Source of the DNA: Desulfuromonadaceae bacterium | GTDB lineage: Bacteria; Desulfobacterota; Desulfuromonadia; Geobacterales; Pseudopelobacteraceae | DNA length: 64,000 nt | Reading direction: 5' to 3' | Assembly (NCBI GenBank): GCA_028681335.1 | Contig: JAQUIT010000001.1 | Location: 310,001-374,000 of the forward strand | In this document: positions 45,756 to 54,449 of the stretch, piece by piece | How the letters are laid out: every line of letters starts with the position of its first letter | Position numbering within the stretch: the first letter of the stretch is position 1 | Position numbers and translations under genes: made by a program | Notes under the pieces: model-generated | Database searches by the model: none | Told to the model about the DNA's origin: nothing | Seen by the model: the letters and a program-made list of their open reading frames with translations, nothing else

Positions 45756-46148
45756 ATGAAACAGTTAAAAAAGCTTGTTGCCGTTATGACCCTGGTCTCT
45801 TTGCTTTCGACAGCTTCTTCGGTATGTGCGGCTGACAATATGCTTGAGGAAGTATTTACCGACGCTTTTTACGGCGCTGCTATCGGCGGGCTGGTTGGTG
45901 GTGCTCTCATGGTTTTCAAATCCCACCCGTCCGATCATTTCAATTATATCGCATACGGGGCGGCCACCGGCGTTCTTGCTGGTACAGCCTTCGGGATGGC
46001 AAAGTCAGCACGCGCATTTGCTGAGGTCGAAAACGGCCGCGTAAAGGTAGCCCTTCCGACCATTGTCCCCGAACTTTTGGTTACGCCCGGTTCAGGACAC
46101 ACAACGGTTGCCTGGAAAGCTGATCTGCTTCGCGGGACGTTCAACTAG
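45756..46148 (+). CDS. Small exported protein with glycine-zipper segments
   Basis: A 130-residue protein I do not recognise. A clear Sec signal peptide (~1-25, cleavage after SSVCA) is followed by a helical stretch with glycine-zipper spacing (YGAAIGGLVGGALMVF, ~39-54, and GAATGVLAGTAFGMAKSA, ~67-84). A ~45-residue beta-like tail follows, with PTIVPELLVTP. It may sit in the inner or outer membrane or the periplasm. GAGGGA precedes the ATG and a strong terminator follows, so it is a single-gene unit. Family: hypothetical. Confidence 0.75.
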   Translation: MKQLKKLVAVMTLVSLLSTASSVCAADNMLEEVFTDAFYGAAIGGLVGGALMVFKSHPSDHFNYIAYGAATGVLAGTAFGMAKSARAFAEVENGRVKVALPTIVPELLVTPGSGHTTVAWKADLLRGTFN

Positions 46149-46176
46149 TTTCCAGGCAAGACAGGAACATCTGATC

Positions 46177-46206
46177 AGAACCCGCCGGATGAATCCGGCG
46201 GGTTCT
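46177..46206 (+). terminator. Terminator after the small exported protein
   Basis: AGAACCCGCCGGAT (46177-46190) pairs with 46193-46206 around a tight loop, then TTTTTATTT. A strong intrinsic terminator on the plus strand. Confidence 0.88.
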
Positions 46207-46276
46207 TTTTATTTGCCACCGGCTGTTTTAAATTTGCTATAACGTGCCACGAAATATTCATATTTGAGGAGGAAAA

Positions 46277-46591
46277 ATGTCAGAGTTCAAAAACGTCACC
46301 GTTGTCAAGAAGGCCAATATCTATTTTGGCGGTCAGGTCGTCAGCTATGCGGTCCTGTTTGCTGATGGCACCAAAAAGACTCTGGGGGTCATGCAGGTTG
46401 GAGAGTATGAGTTTTCCACCGCTGCCGCAGAGATTATGGAGATTCTGTCGGGGGAGCTAGAGTGGCAGCTGAAGGGCGAGGCAGAGTGGAAGAAGGTTGT
46501 GGGTGGTGAGGCATTTGATGTGCCGGCCAATTCTGCCTTTCTTCTGAAAGTGCCGGTCGTCACTGATTATTGCTGTTCCTACATCGGCTGA
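46277..46591 (+). CDS. ppnP: Pyrimidine/purine nucleoside phosphorylase PpnP
   Basis: A 104-residue single-domain cupin (DUF1255/UPF0345) that phosphorolyses several nucleosides to base and ribose-1-phosphate. Family sequences are visible: NIYFGGQVVSYAVLF (~14-28), LGVMQVGEYEFSTAAAEIME (~38-57), ISGELEW-like LSGELEWQL, and AFDVPANSAFLLKV with YCCSYIG at the end. GAGGAGG precedes the ATG. The next gene starts 13 bp later and is likely co-transcribed. Confidence 0.93.
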   Translation: MSEFKNVTVVKKANIYFGGQVVSYAVLFADGTKKTLGVMQVGEYEFSTAAAEIMEILSGELEWQLKGEAEWKKVVGGEAFDVPANSAFLLKVPVVTDYCCSYIG

Positions 46592-46604
46592 ACCTGTACT
46601 TGCC

Positions 46605-47531
46605 GTGGCCACTTTTCCTGACCATCTGGTTGTCGGCCGCTTTGCTCCGTCCCCGACCGGCGCGCTGCATACCGGGTCATTGGTGGCGGCGGTTGGTAGC
46701 TATCTGATGGCCAAGCAGGGCGGCGGCCGCTGGGTGCTTCGCCTGGATGATCTTGATAGGTCGCGTCAGGTGCCCGGAATGGCTGATGATATTCTGCGGA
46801 CGCTGGAATCGTTTGGTCTGCTCTGGGATGGCGAGGTTGCCTTCCAGAGCAGGCATCAGGACGACTATCAGCATTTCTTTGAACTGCTGCAGCAGGCGGG
46901 GAGTATCTATCCTTGTAGCTGTTCCCGCAAGGAGATCGCCAGAAGTGCTTCAGCGCCACATCCCGGGGATGAAGGGGTGCGTTATCCGGGCAGTTGTCGT
47001 GACGGCAAAACAGGTGCGGCCATACGTTCCTGGCGGGTGAGGGCGCCGGAGGCAGAAATCTGTTTTTCCGACCTGCGTAACGGGCGTTACTGTCAGAAGC
47101 TCTCAGCCGTCTCGGGAGATTTCGTCATCAGGCGCGGCGATGGGGAGTTCGCCTATCAGCTGGCGGTGGTTGTGGATGATTATCTGGCCGGCGTGAACCA
47201 GGTGGTGCGTGGAGATGATCTGCTCAGCTCAACGCCACGACAGATTTACCTGCAGAAACTGCTTGGCCTTCCGCAGCCGGACTACTGCCATCTGCCGCTG
47301 GTGACAGGTCCTGACGGTTTGAAGCTGAGCAAGCGTGACCACCTGATCTCTTCTCAACTGGGCAATGTGGTCGGCAGGGAGCGGTCATTGCTTTTTGCGG
47401 TTCTTCATTTTCTCGGCCAGAACCCACCCGCAGAGCTTGCCGAATGCCCCCCTGCTGCCATCCTGGAGTGGGGTGCCACTCATTTTCAGTTGCTTCACCT
47501 GCCTGCTCATGGCGGTACGCTTGGAATCTGA
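46605..47531 (+). CDS. gluQ: Glutamyl-Q tRNA(Asp) synthetase
   Basis: A 308-residue paralogue of the GluRS catalytic core that attaches glutamate to queuosine-34 of tRNA(Asp). It has the HIGH-region APSPTGALHTGSLVAAVGSY (~13-32), DLDRSRQVPG, a zinc site (YPCSCSRKE with a later SCRDG), the nucleotide motif LVTGPDGLKLSKRDH (KLSKR, ~245) and no anticodon-binding domain, which distinguishes it from GltX. The start is a GTG at 46605 with no good ribosome site, 13 bp after ppnP, so translational coupling is plausible. Confidence 0.93.
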   Translation: MATFPDHLVVGRFAPSPTGALHTGSLVAAVGSYLMAKQGGGRWVLRLDDLDRSRQVPGMADDILRTLESFGLLWDGEVAFQSRHQDDYQHFFELLQQAGSIYPCSCSRKEIARSASAPHPGDEGVRYPGSCRDGKTGAAIRSWRVRAPEAEICFSDLRNGRYCQKLSAVSGDFVIRRGDGEFAYQLAVVVDDYLAGVNQVVRGDDLLSSTPRQIYLQKLLGLPQPDYCHLPLVTGPDGLKLSKRDHLISSQLGNVVGRERSLLFAVLHFLGQNPPAELAECPPAAILEWGATHFQLLHLPAHGGTLGI

Positions 47532-47588
47532 CGGCTGCCTACTTTGCATTTCTTATCCAGAAAAGGCTCTCCCGCGCCCCGCCTGGTT

Positions 47589-47723
47589 TTAAGAAAAAAG
47601 CATCCAGTTCCTCGGTTTTATTACACCGTTTGTGCCGACAGGCTTGCACAGAAGAATCCATTCCGGCTTTACATCTGAATGGCCGCTCTCAATCCTGCTG
47701 ATATCAGCCGCGTACTCCTTCAA
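47589..47723 (-). CDS. Short unassigned reading frame (possible gene remnant)
   Basis: In the 302-bp gap between gluQ and fba the minus strand holds a 44-codon frame from TTG 47723 (GGAG five bases upstream) to TAA 47589. It begins KEYAADISRIESG after the start and continues with KPEWILLCKPVG and PRNWMLF. The codon use looks coding-like and a stop (TAA) lies just above the frame. I do not recognise the family. It could be a tiny gene, the tail of a decayed gene or chance. Confidence 0.2.
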   Translation of the reverse strand: MKEYAADISRIESGHSDVKPEWILLCKPVGTNGVIKPRNWMLFS

Positions 47724-47740
47724 ACGCTCCAGTTTACACC

Positions 47741-47780
47741 TTGATTATACGGTAGTTGCATGGTATTTGTATCTACCGTA
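47741..47780 (+). promoter_or_regulatory. Possible fba promoter with inverted repeat
   Basis: TTGATT (47741-47746), 17 bp, TATTTG (47764-47769). The 8-bp inverted repeat TACGGTAG/CTACCGTA (47748-47755 and 47773-47780) flanks the -10 box, as an operator might. The bases between 47781 and the fba ATG show only the GAGGGGGG ribosome site. Confidence 0.3.
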
Positions 47781-47833
47781 CCTGCCAGGCATTCTGCGAA
47801 TTTACACATAAATAAAGCACCCGAGGGGGGAAA

Positions 47834-48811
47834 ATGGAAAAACTGAAGGTTCATTACCGTGAATTAGGGTTGTCCAACACAAAGGAAATGTTTAGCAAGG
47901 CGATGGCCGGAAAATACGCCATCCCAGCTTACAATTTCAATAACCTCGAGCAGCTTCAGGCCATTATAACAGCCTGTGTTGAAACCAACTCTCCCGTTAT
48001 TATCCAGGTTTCTAAGGGCGCCCGTAGCTACGCAAACGAAACCATGTTGCGCTGTATGGCGATGGGGGCAGTGCAGATGGCGCGTGAGGCTGGCTCCACC
48101 ATCCCTATCTGTCTGCACCTTGATCACGGCGACAGTTTTGAGCTGTGCAAATCCTGTGTCGACAGCGGCTTCTCCTCTGTCATGATAGATGGCTCACACC
48201 TGCCGTTTGAAGAGAATGTGGCTCTCGCTAAAAAAGTCGTTGAATATGCACACCAGTTTGATGTTACGGTGGAAGCGGAGTTGGGTGTTCTCGCCGGTAT
48301 TGAGGACGAGGTTTCAGCGGAACATTCTACCTATACAAAGCCGGAAGAGGTTGAAGAGTTTGTGAAAAAAACCGGAGTTGATTCACTGGCGATCTCCATC
48401 GGGACCAGTCATGGTGCCTACAAATTCAAGGCCGGCCAGCCGGTCCCGCCGCTTCGCTTTGATATTCTGGAAGAGTGTGAAAAACGAATTCCCGGTTTTC
48501 CGATCGTGCTTCACGGTGCCTCGTCGGTAGTCCCGGAGTATGTTGCGTTGATAAATCAGTATGGCGGCAATCTTGAAGGGGCCGTCGGCATTCCCGAGGA
48601 GCAGTTGCGTCAGGCGGCAGCGAGTGCTGTCTGCAAGATCAATATCGATTCTGACGGTAGGCTGGCAGTCACCGCCAAAATTCGTGAATATTTTGCCAAG
48701 GACCCGAAAGAGTTTGATCCACGTAAATATCTGGGTGCCGCGCGCAATGAGTTGGTCAAACTGGTGAAGCATAAGAATGAGACGGTTCTCGGTTCGGCCG
48801 GTAAGGCCTGA
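47834..48811 (+). CDS. fba: Class II fructose-bisphosphate aldolase
   Basis: A 325-residue zinc-dependent aldolase of glycolysis/gluconeogenesis. It shows KYAIPAYNFNNLEQLQAII (~27-45), PICLHLDHGDSFELC with the zinc histidine (~95-109), SVMIDGSHLPFEENV, VEAELGVLAG with the second metal ligand region (~150), AISIGTSHGAYKF (~190), VLHGASSVVPEYV (~228) and KINIDSDGRLAVT (~270). Insertions around 235-255 (NQYGGNLEGAVGIPEEQL) mark it as a longer class II subgroup. GAGGGGGG precedes the ATG. Confidence 0.95.
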   Translation: MEKLKVHYRELGLSNTKEMFSKAMAGKYAIPAYNFNNLEQLQAIITACVETNSPVIIQVSKGARSYANETMLRCMAMGAVQMAREAGSTIPICLHLDHGDSFELCKSCVDSGFSSVMIDGSHLPFEENVALAKKVVEYAHQFDVTVEAELGVLAGIEDEVSAEHSTYTKPEEVEEFVKKTGVDSLAISIGTSHGAYKFKAGQPVPPLRFDILEECEKRIPGFPIVLHGASSVVPEYVALINQYGGNLEGAVGIPEEQLRQAAASAVCKINIDSDGRLAVTAKIREYFAKDPKEFDPRKYLGAARNELVKLVKHKNETVLGSAGKA

Positions 48812-48847
48812 TTTGTTACAGCAGCGTGTTACCTCAGGAGGTTGCAG

Positions 48848-49222
48848 ATGAGCACCCGTAAATTTTCACGTGTACAATTCAATGTCGGGGCTACGGTCAG
48901 AATCGGCGCCCGACAGTTCCACGGCGCAGTCGAAAACCTCAGCATGACCGGGATGTTTCTGGTTACGAACGAACAGCTCGAAGAGGGTGATTCAGCCGAG
49001 ATTACGATCGCGTTGACGGGAACGCTGCCGGAAATAGCCGTGAACTTTACCGGCGTTGTCACCCGTCTGACCGAAGATGGGGTAGGGTTTACGTTTGAAA
49101 AGATGGATCTTGACTCATACACGCATCTCAAGAATATCATTGCCTATAATATCGATGATGCAGAAAAAGTTATGGAAGAGATCGGGCATTCCATTGATGA
49201 AAAATTTGCTACAGATAAATAA
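48848..49222 (+). CDS. PilZ domain protein
   Basis: A 124-residue single-domain PilZ protein, a likely c-di-GMP receptor. The two binding motifs are present: RKFSRVQF (RxxxR, ~4-8) and ENLSMTGMF (NxSxxG, ~30-36), followed by a beta barrel with GVVTRLTEDGVGFTFEKM. The C-terminal helix is acidic. The ATG at 48848 directly follows AGGAGG; a TTG at 48842 overlaps that ribosome site and is rejected. The chemoreceptor gene starts 29 bp downstream, so the two are probably one operon. Confidence 0.92.
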   Translation: MSTRKFSRVQFNVGATVRIGARQFHGAVENLSMTGMFLVTNEQLEEGDSAEITIALTGTLPEIAVNFTGVVTRLTEDGVGFTFEKMDLDSYTHLKNIIAYNIDDAEKVMEEIGHSIDEKFATDK

Positions 49223-49251
49223 AGATCGGTCACGGGATTGAGGAAGTCATT

Positions 49252-51228
49252 ATGAAAAGCCGTTCAAAGTTGTTTTCTGCCGGCGGATTTCTGCTTGGCG
49301 TTTTTGCACCTGTCGGCTGGATTGTGATCAGGCTGCTTTTTTATTATGATCCCGGGCTCGGTCTGTTTGAGCAGATTCTTAATGATATTGTAAAAGATGG
49401 TGAGCAGTTTGCGACGTATACCTATATGGGGGGCGGCACCGCTGTTGTTCTTGCCGTTCTTGGCTACATGATCGGTAAAAGCGGTGATGAACTGCATAAG
49501 CGAGCTGCAGAGCTTGATATACTCCATAAGGAAGTTGGCGAGCAGAAAGAAATTTTTGAAAATCGCTACAAGGTCCTGGACAGGAATATCAAGAACTTTC
49601 ATCATATCAGCAGCAAGATCCAGAAGTCGCTCAATCTTGATGAAGTTCTGCTGCTCTGCGCCGAAGGTCTGCACGATATCCTCGGGTATGAACGGGTCAA
49701 TATTCTGATGGCTGAAGACGGTAAAAGGCTCCGCTTCTTTGCCACTATCGGTACGGAGGGTTTTGATCCGGCCGAGGTCGTCATGCCGATAGATTCGAGC
49801 ATCGGTGTCATCGCAAAGTGTTTTAATGACCGTAAAGTGTATCTGATCGATGATATTTCGCGCTATCCGGAAGATTATCATCTGCAGCCGCCGCACAACG
49901 GCCTGTCTCCTCTCCGTTCCAAGAGTTTCATTCTCTGCCCGATCGTTGTAAAGAATTCAACTATCGGAGTTTTCGGCATCGACAACAAAAACAGCCATCG
50001 CGCCCTTAATGATTCCGACGTTGATACCATCATGCTTTTTGCCGATCAGGTGGCGTCGGCGATCACCCGTATCAATCTGCTGACATCGATTGACACCCTG
50101 ACGTCAGAGATGGAGAGTTCCTTCCGCTTTCTGCTTGGCAGCCGCGAGCAGTATTCCAGGAATGTTGGCAATCTGCGCGACGGCGTTGACTCCGTCGCCG
50201 ATGGTACCTCTATCATCGCTGCTGCATCCGAGGGGGTAATGGCGTCGATTGATGAAACCAGTTCCGCTGTCAACGAGATCTCTGTCGCCATTGAGCAGGT
50301 TACCAGAAACCTGGATCATCTGGCCGGGGTTGTCCACCAGTCGGCATCAGCCATGGAGCAGATTCATAGCACCATCGGCAACGTTGAACAGAATGCCGCC
50401 ATTTCGCACGAAGTTTCGCACCAGGTGAAAGATCGTGCCGAAGAGAGCCGGATCGTAGTTTCCGAGACGATAACCGCTCTTGATGAGATCAAGCACTCCG
50501 TTGGCCTCTCCTTCGATGCCATCCAGCGTCTGGCCGAGAACAGTACGCGCATCGAGAATATCGTCAGCGTTATTAACGATATTACAAAGCGCACCAACCT
50601 GCTGGCGCTCAACGCTTCCATCATTGCTGCGCAAGCCGGTGAATACGGCAAGAGCTTTGGTGTTGTGGCGGATGAAATCCGTAATCTGTCACTTCAGACC
50701 GGCCATTCAACCGGAGAAATAACCTCGATCATCGAAGAGATCATGAGCGAGTCAAAAACGGCCGCCAACAACATCAGGACCAGCAGGGACCTGGTGCAGC
50801 GCGGTGTTGAGCTCGGGCATACCACCGGAGAGTCACTCAAGGCCATTTTTGACAGTTCCGACTGTTCGCTTGAAATGACCAAGCAGATTAAACAGGCAAC
50901 GCAGGAACAGGTTATCAGTGTCCAGTTGGTGGCCCGCTCCATGGAAGAGATAAGCTCCATGACAACCCAGATATTTGCAGGTTCGACTGATCAGTCAAAG
51001 GCAACCAAGAGCATTGCCCGTTCGATAGAAACTATCAGGGATATGACGCATGAAATGGTTAACTCCACATCGCGTCAGGTTGATGACGGCAAGTTGATCC
51101 GCCGCAACGTGGAATCGGTCAGTACCATGGTTACCGAAATGTTTGATAATATGGAGATGCGCAGAGCGCAGAGCGCAGAGGTGGTCAAAGAGTTGGAGCA
51201 GATGAAAAACCTGACCTGCCCGATTTAA
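49252..51228 (+). CDS. Methyl-accepting chemotaxis protein with GAF domain
   Basis: A 658-residue receptor. Two transmembrane helices (~9-30 and ~60-80) frame a short ~30-residue periplasmic loop. A coiled coil (~85-115) leads to a cytoplasmic GAF sensor (~122-265, with CPIVVKNSTIGVFGIDNK). The MCP signalling region (~330-650) has the hairpin tip TKRTNLLALNASIIAAQAGE and FGVVADEIRNLS. There is no HAMP domain; the sensor is the internal GAF rather than a large periplasmic domain, so it probably senses a cytoplasmic ligand or redox state. It is co-directional with the PilZ gene. Confidence 0.93.
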   Translation: MKSRSKLFSAGGFLLGVFAPVGWIVIRLLFYYDPGLGLFEQILNDIVKDGEQFATYTYMGGGTAVVLAVLGYMIGKSGDELHKRAAELDILHKEVGEQKEIFENRYKVLDRNIKNFHHISSKIQKSLNLDEVLLLCAEGLHDILGYERVNILMAEDGKRLRFFATIGTEGFDPAEVVMPIDSSIGVIAKCFNDRKVYLIDDISRYPEDYHLQPPHNGLSPLRSKSFILCPIVVKNSTIGVFGIDNKNSHRALNDSDVDTIMLFADQVASAITRINLLTSIDTLTSEMESSFRFLLGSREQYSRNVGNLRDGVDSVADGTSIIAAASEGVMASIDETSSAVNEISVAIEQVTRNLDHLAGVVHQSASAMEQIHSTIGNVEQNAAISHEVSHQVKDRAEESRIVVSETITALDEIKHSVGLSFDAIQRLAENSTRIENIVSVINDITKRTNLLALNASIIAAQAGEYGKSFGVVADEIRNLSLQTGHSTGEITSIIEEIMSESKTAANNIRTSRDLVQRGVELGHTTGESLKAIFDSSDCSLEMTKQIKQATQEQVISVQLVARSMEEISSMTTQIFAGSTDQSKATKSIARSIETIRDMTHEMVNSTSRQVDDGKLIRRNVESVSTMVTEMFDNMEMRRAQSAEVVKELEQMKNLTCPI

Positions 51229-51299
51229 ATCCATCAGGAAGAGCTGCTGAAAAATAAATATATAGATTTAAATATTTGTATCTGATATTTTTGCAGTCT

Positions 51300-51475
51300 G
51301 TCGTGACGGCTACCCGTATATGGGAGTTGATCAGGATGTCGACAGTGGGCGTAGTACATACCGCACGGATTCGGAAGCGAACCGGGACGGAGGGGCCACA
51401 ATCCCCTGGGATAGGTTGCAGCACAGGCCTCTCTGACCGTTCACGACGCGCCCTCCGGCGCGTTTTTTTTTGTTT
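51300..51475 (+). ncRNA. Structured RNA element before panB: leader or small RNA
   Basis: The 328-bp gap between the chemoreceptor and panB contains a G+C-rich segment with several hairpins: CCC/GGG (51313-51324); CGG-A-TTCG with CGAA-CCG around GAAG, a 7-bp stem with one bulged A (51366-51384); AGGGG/CCCCT (51391-51407); and a final intrinsic terminator (51446-51463 plus nine Ts). At least six GGA triplets lie in the segment. Before panB a pantothenate-linked leader (the pan RNA motif is reported in deltaproteobacteria) is one candidate; a free small RNA, perhaps CsrA-binding, is another. I could not match a consensus from memory. 51229-51299 is AT-rich with nothing further. Confidence 0.45.
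51446..51472 (+). terminator. Intrinsic terminator upstream of panB
   Basis: ACGCGCC-CTCC-GGCGCGT followed by eight more Ts. It lies ~85 bp before the panB ATG, so it ends a small RNA, attenuates panB, or both. It is too far from the chemoreceptor stop (218 bp) to be its simple terminator. Confidence 0.85.
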
Positions 51476-51556
51476 ATGGCAGGTGAGGAAAGTTAACGCC
51501 TGATTCGTAAATTATTTTAAGCTGCTTATCCTGTTTATATTTGCTCAGGGAGTTCC

Positions 51557-52357
51557 ATGAGAAAAAAGACGACAATACCCGATATACTGAAGATGAAGCA
51601 GGATGGAAAGCGTATTACGGTCCTGACGGCTTATGATTACCCTTTTGCGCGCCTCGTTGACGGCGGAGGGGTTGATGTGATCCTGGTTGGCGATTCGGTC
51701 GGCGTTGTTGTGGCCGGACACAACACGACGCTTCCTGTCACAATGGATGAGATGCTGTATCATACCCGTGCGGTTGTGCGTGCCGACCCCAAGGCCCTTG
51801 TGGTGGCCGATATGCCCTTTATGTCGTATCAGACAGGCATTGAGGATGCCTGCAGAAACTGCGGCCGAATGATAAAAGAGGGGGGGGCCGAAGCGGTCAA
51901 GGTCGAGGGGGGGAGCAGTATGGCCCATGTCATCCGCGCCGTATCTTCGATCGATATCCCGGTTATGGCTCATATCGGTTTGACGCCGCAATCAGTCCAC
52001 CGCATGGGTGGCTACAGGGTGCAGGGGAGAAACGATCAGGCTGAGCGGATCATGGATGACGCTTTTGCCGTGCAGCACGCTGGTGCTTTTGCCGTTGTGC
52101 TGGAGGGGATACCGGCAGCGCTGGCGGCAGAGATCAGCGCTGAACTGACCATTCCGACCATCGGTATCGGTGCTGGACCTTCCTGCGACGGTCAGGTTCT
52201 GGTGATCCACGACATTCTCGGCCTGTGTGAAAAATATTCACCCAAGTTCGTCAAGCGCTATGCCGATGTGGCGCCGCTCATCTCGGCTGCTGTTGAACAG
52301 TATGTTGCCGAGGTCCGTAGTGGAGAATTTCCAACTGAAGAACACTCCTTTTCCTGA
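51557..52357 (+). CDS. panB: 3-methyl-2-oxobutanoate hydroxymethyltransferase PanB
   Basis: A 266-residue TIM-barrel enzyme, first step of pantothenate synthesis (ketopantoate from alpha-ketoisovalerate and methylene-THF). It shows [16 protein letters not shown] (~18-33), [40 protein letters not shown] (~113), [20 protein letters not shown] (~136-155) and the conserved [19 protein letters not shown] (~197-215). GGGAG precedes the ATG. First gene of panBCD. Confidence 0.97.
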   Translation: MRKKTTIPDILKMKQDGKRITVLTAYDYPFARLVDGGGVDVILVGDSVGVVVAGHNTTLPVTMDEMLYHTRAVVRADPKALVVADMPFMSYQTGIEDACRNCGRMIKEGGAEAVKVEGGSSMAHVIRAVSSIDIPVMAHIGLTPQSVHRMGGYRVQGRNDQAERIMDDAFAVQHAGAFAVVLEGIPAALAAEISAELTIPTIGIGAGPSCDGQVLVIHDILGLCEKYSPKFVKRYADVAPLISAAVEQYVAEVRSGEFPTEEHSFS

Positions 52358-52364
52358 GGGTAAG

Positions 52365-53216
52365 ATGAAGATAATCAACAGTATTGTACATATGCAGGCG
52401 CTTGCAATTGCACCGGAGCGGGCAGGGAGGCGCATCGCCTTCGTGCCGACCATGGGCTATCTGCATGAAGGGCACGTCTCTCTGCTTCGGGAAGGGCGCA
52501 AGCGCGGCGATGTTCTCGTGCTCTCCATTTTTGTTAATCCGATCCAGTTCGGCAAGAATGAAGATCTGGACAGCTATCCGCGGGACATGGAGCGTGACTT
52601 CAAGATCGCCGATGAGTGTGGTGTTGACATCGTTTTCATTCCGACCGCGGAGGAGATGTATCCGGACGGTTTTCAGACCGGTGTGACGGTGCGGGATGTT
52701 GCCAAGCCGCTCTGTGGTGCAAGTCGTCCCGGACATTTTGACGGCGTGGCAACGGTTGTTACAAAACTGTTCAATATTGTCCGCCCTGATGTGGCGCTCT
52801 TCGGCTGCAAGGATTATCAGCAGTTGGCTGTTATCCGGCGCATGACTGCGGATCTGAATGTCCCGGTCGAGATTGTCGGTATGCCGATCATCCGCGAGGC
52901 CGATGGGTTGGCGATGAGTTCGCGCAACTCCTATCTGTCGCCGGCTGAGCGCCAGAGCGCGCTCTGTCTGTCCCGTGCTATCAAGCTGGCACGTGAACTG
53001 TTTGCCGGTGGGGAACGTTCCGTTGCCGTGCTGGAGGCGCAAACGCGCGCAGTTATCGGACAGGAGTCTGCTGTAATGATTGAGTATGTTGAGTTGAGGA
53101 ATGGCACGACATTACATGAAGAGGAAGTCGCCGACAACAGTACCCTGTTGGCAGTGGCGGTCAAAATTGGGCAAACCAGGCTGATTGATAATACCGTACT
53201 TGGAGAGGAGTTGTAA
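52365..53216 (+). CDS. panC: Pantothenate synthetase PanC
   Basis: A 283-residue ATP-dependent ligase joining pantoate and beta-alanine. Nucleotidyltransferase motifs: [19 protein letters not shown] (HxGH, ~27-45), [19 protein letters not shown] (~62), [19 protein letters not shown] (~122), [15 protein letters not shown] (~147), and [13 protein letters not shown] (~185). The frame is open well upstream, but the ATG at 52365 follows GAGGG and begins the family sequence. It lies 7 bp after panB. Confidence 0.97.
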   Translation: MKIINSIVHMQALAIAPERAGRRIAFVPTMGYLHEGHVSLLREGRKRGDVLVLSIFVNPIQFGKNEDLDSYPRDMERDFKIADECGVDIVFIPTAEEMYPDGFQTGVTVRDVAKPLCGASRPGHFDGVATVVTKLFNIVRPDVALFGCKDYQQLAVIRRMTADLNVPVEIVGMPIIREADGLAMSSRNSYLSPAERQSALCLSRAIKLARELFAGGERSVAVLEAQTRAVIGQESAVMIEYVELRNGTTLHEEEVADNSTLLAVAVKIGQTRLIDNTVLGEEL

Positions 53217-53218
53217 CC

Positions 53219-53614
53219 ATGCAGAGAATCATGTTGAAGAGCAAAATCCACCGCGCCACTGTAACCGGCGCTGACCTGCACTACGAGGGGAGCGTCACCA
53301 TTGATCGTGATCTGATGGATGCCGCAGACATTGTTTCCTATGAAAAAGTCGCGGTCTGGAATGTTACCAACGGCAGCCGCCTGGAAACCTACGCTATCGA
53401 AGGGGAACGCGGTTCCGGTGTTATCTGTCTGAACGGTGCCGCTGCACGCCTGGTCGCGCCAAGGGATCTGGTGATCATCGCCAGTTTTGTTACCATGGAA
53501 AATGCTGAAGCGATAAAGTATGAGCCGAAGCTTGTGTTTGTCGACGACGAGAACCGTATGTTGCCAACGCGTAAGGAAGATGCCGGACAGGCAAAACTGA
53601 AGTGCGTGCATTAA
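53219..53614 (+). CDS. panD: Aspartate 1-decarboxylase PanD
   Basis: A 131-residue pyruvoyl enzyme that makes beta-alanine for PanC. The proenzyme cleaves itself between Gly24 and Ser25 (HYEGSVTID), with [12 protein letters not shown] before it and [13 protein letters not shown] and NGAAARL after. GAGGAG precedes the ATG and the panC stop is 2 bp upstream. With PanB and PanC this gives the complete route from ketoisovalerate and aspartate to pantothenate, apart from ketopantoate reductase, which is not in the window. Confidence 0.97.
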   Translation: MQRIMLKSKIHRATVTGADLHYEGSVTIDRDLMDAADIVSYEKVAVWNVTNGSRLETYAIEGERGSGVICLNGAAARLVAPRDLVIIASFVTMENAEAIKYEPKLVFVDDENRMLPTRKEDAGQAKLKCVH

Positions 53615-53705
53615 AAATCTGGAAATTGTTTTCTGTCTGCTGAGCAGGAAACAGCTGCCATAAAACAGCTGTCATGCCTGTTGTGGCTGGTGACAGGTTA
53701 TAAAG

Positions 53706-53740
53706 GAAGAGGCTAAAAACTGCCGGTTTTTAGCCTCTTC
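53706..53740. terminator. Bidirectional terminator between panD and the ankyrin gene
   Basis: Perfect 15-bp arms GAAGAGGCTAAAAAC (53706-53720) and complement (53726-53740) with a 5-nt loop between two converging genes. Confidence 0.85.
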
Positions 53741-53768
53741 ACCTTTCTGCTCTGGAGTGGATGCCGGA

Positions 53769-54191
53769 TCAGGAACCGCCCGCTTTTGCCCGTTCCGACT
53801 TCTTCAGCAGTGCTGCTGCAAGCGGATGACAGTTGTTCTCTGCATACAGGCAGGCCGTATTGCCTGACGGTGTTTTAAACGAAGGGTTTGCGCCTCCATT
53901 GAGCAGGGCCTGTAGCGTCAGATTGCAGCCGTAAATAGCAGCCAGCATCAGCGGCGTGTGCCCCTCAAGGTCACAGGCGTTGACATTGGCCCCCTTTTCA
54001 ATCAGCATTCTGACAATTTCGGTATGACCATTGGCTGAAGCATAGTGAAGCGCTGTTTTGCCTTTATCGCTACCGGCATCAACGTCGGCTCCACGGAGCA
54101 ACAGGTCCTGGACGAAATCCTTTAACCCCTCTTTGGAAGCGCTGATCAGTGGGGTGTGGCCATGGCGGTCTTTTGCGTTCACGCTTTCCAT
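53769..54191 (-). CDS. Ankyrin repeat protein
   Basis: A 140-residue protein made almost wholly of four ankyrin repeats (starting GHTPLISASKEG, GKTALHYASANG, GHTPLMLAAIYG and GNTACLYAENNC, each ~33 residues apart). No signal peptide, so probably a cytoplasmic protein-binding scaffold with unknown partner. The ATG at 54191 follows GGGAGGAG; two further ATGs upstream lack ribosome sites and homology. It is a lone gene with a shared terminator. Confidence 0.9.
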   Translation of the reverse strand: MESVNAKDRHGHTPLISASKEGLKDFVQDLLLRGADVDAGSDKGKTALHYASANGHTEIVRMLIEKGANVNACDLEGHTPLMLAAIYGCNLTLQALLNGGANPSFKTPSGNTACLYAENNCHPLAAALLKKSERAKAGGS

Positions 54192-54449
54192 ATCTGACTC
54201 CTCCCATCGGTACATGATCGGGCGGTGGCCCGTCTGAAACACTGACTTCAACGTCAAGGCAACAACACCAGAATCGCTAAACGACTCATAGCATACGTTC
54301 GGGCTACTGTCGGCAGGCTCGTGCCCGGCCGGGTGAGAGTGAAAAGCGGGAAATCTAAAATAACACTGTTTTTCCTATACCACAGATTCGGGATGGGCGT
54401 CACTTGCTATTTGTTATCGTGACAAAAATGCTCCATAAGAATTAAGCAC

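Noticed and set aside
51276-51503. 75-codon open frame over the RNA element before panB
   Set aside because: It runs through a strong intrinsic terminator, has no good ribosome site and unusual Arg/Thr-rich composition; the hairpins explain the region better.
52227-52364. Longer PanC starting inside panB
   Set aside because: The PanC homology begins at the ATG at 52365, which follows GAGGG.
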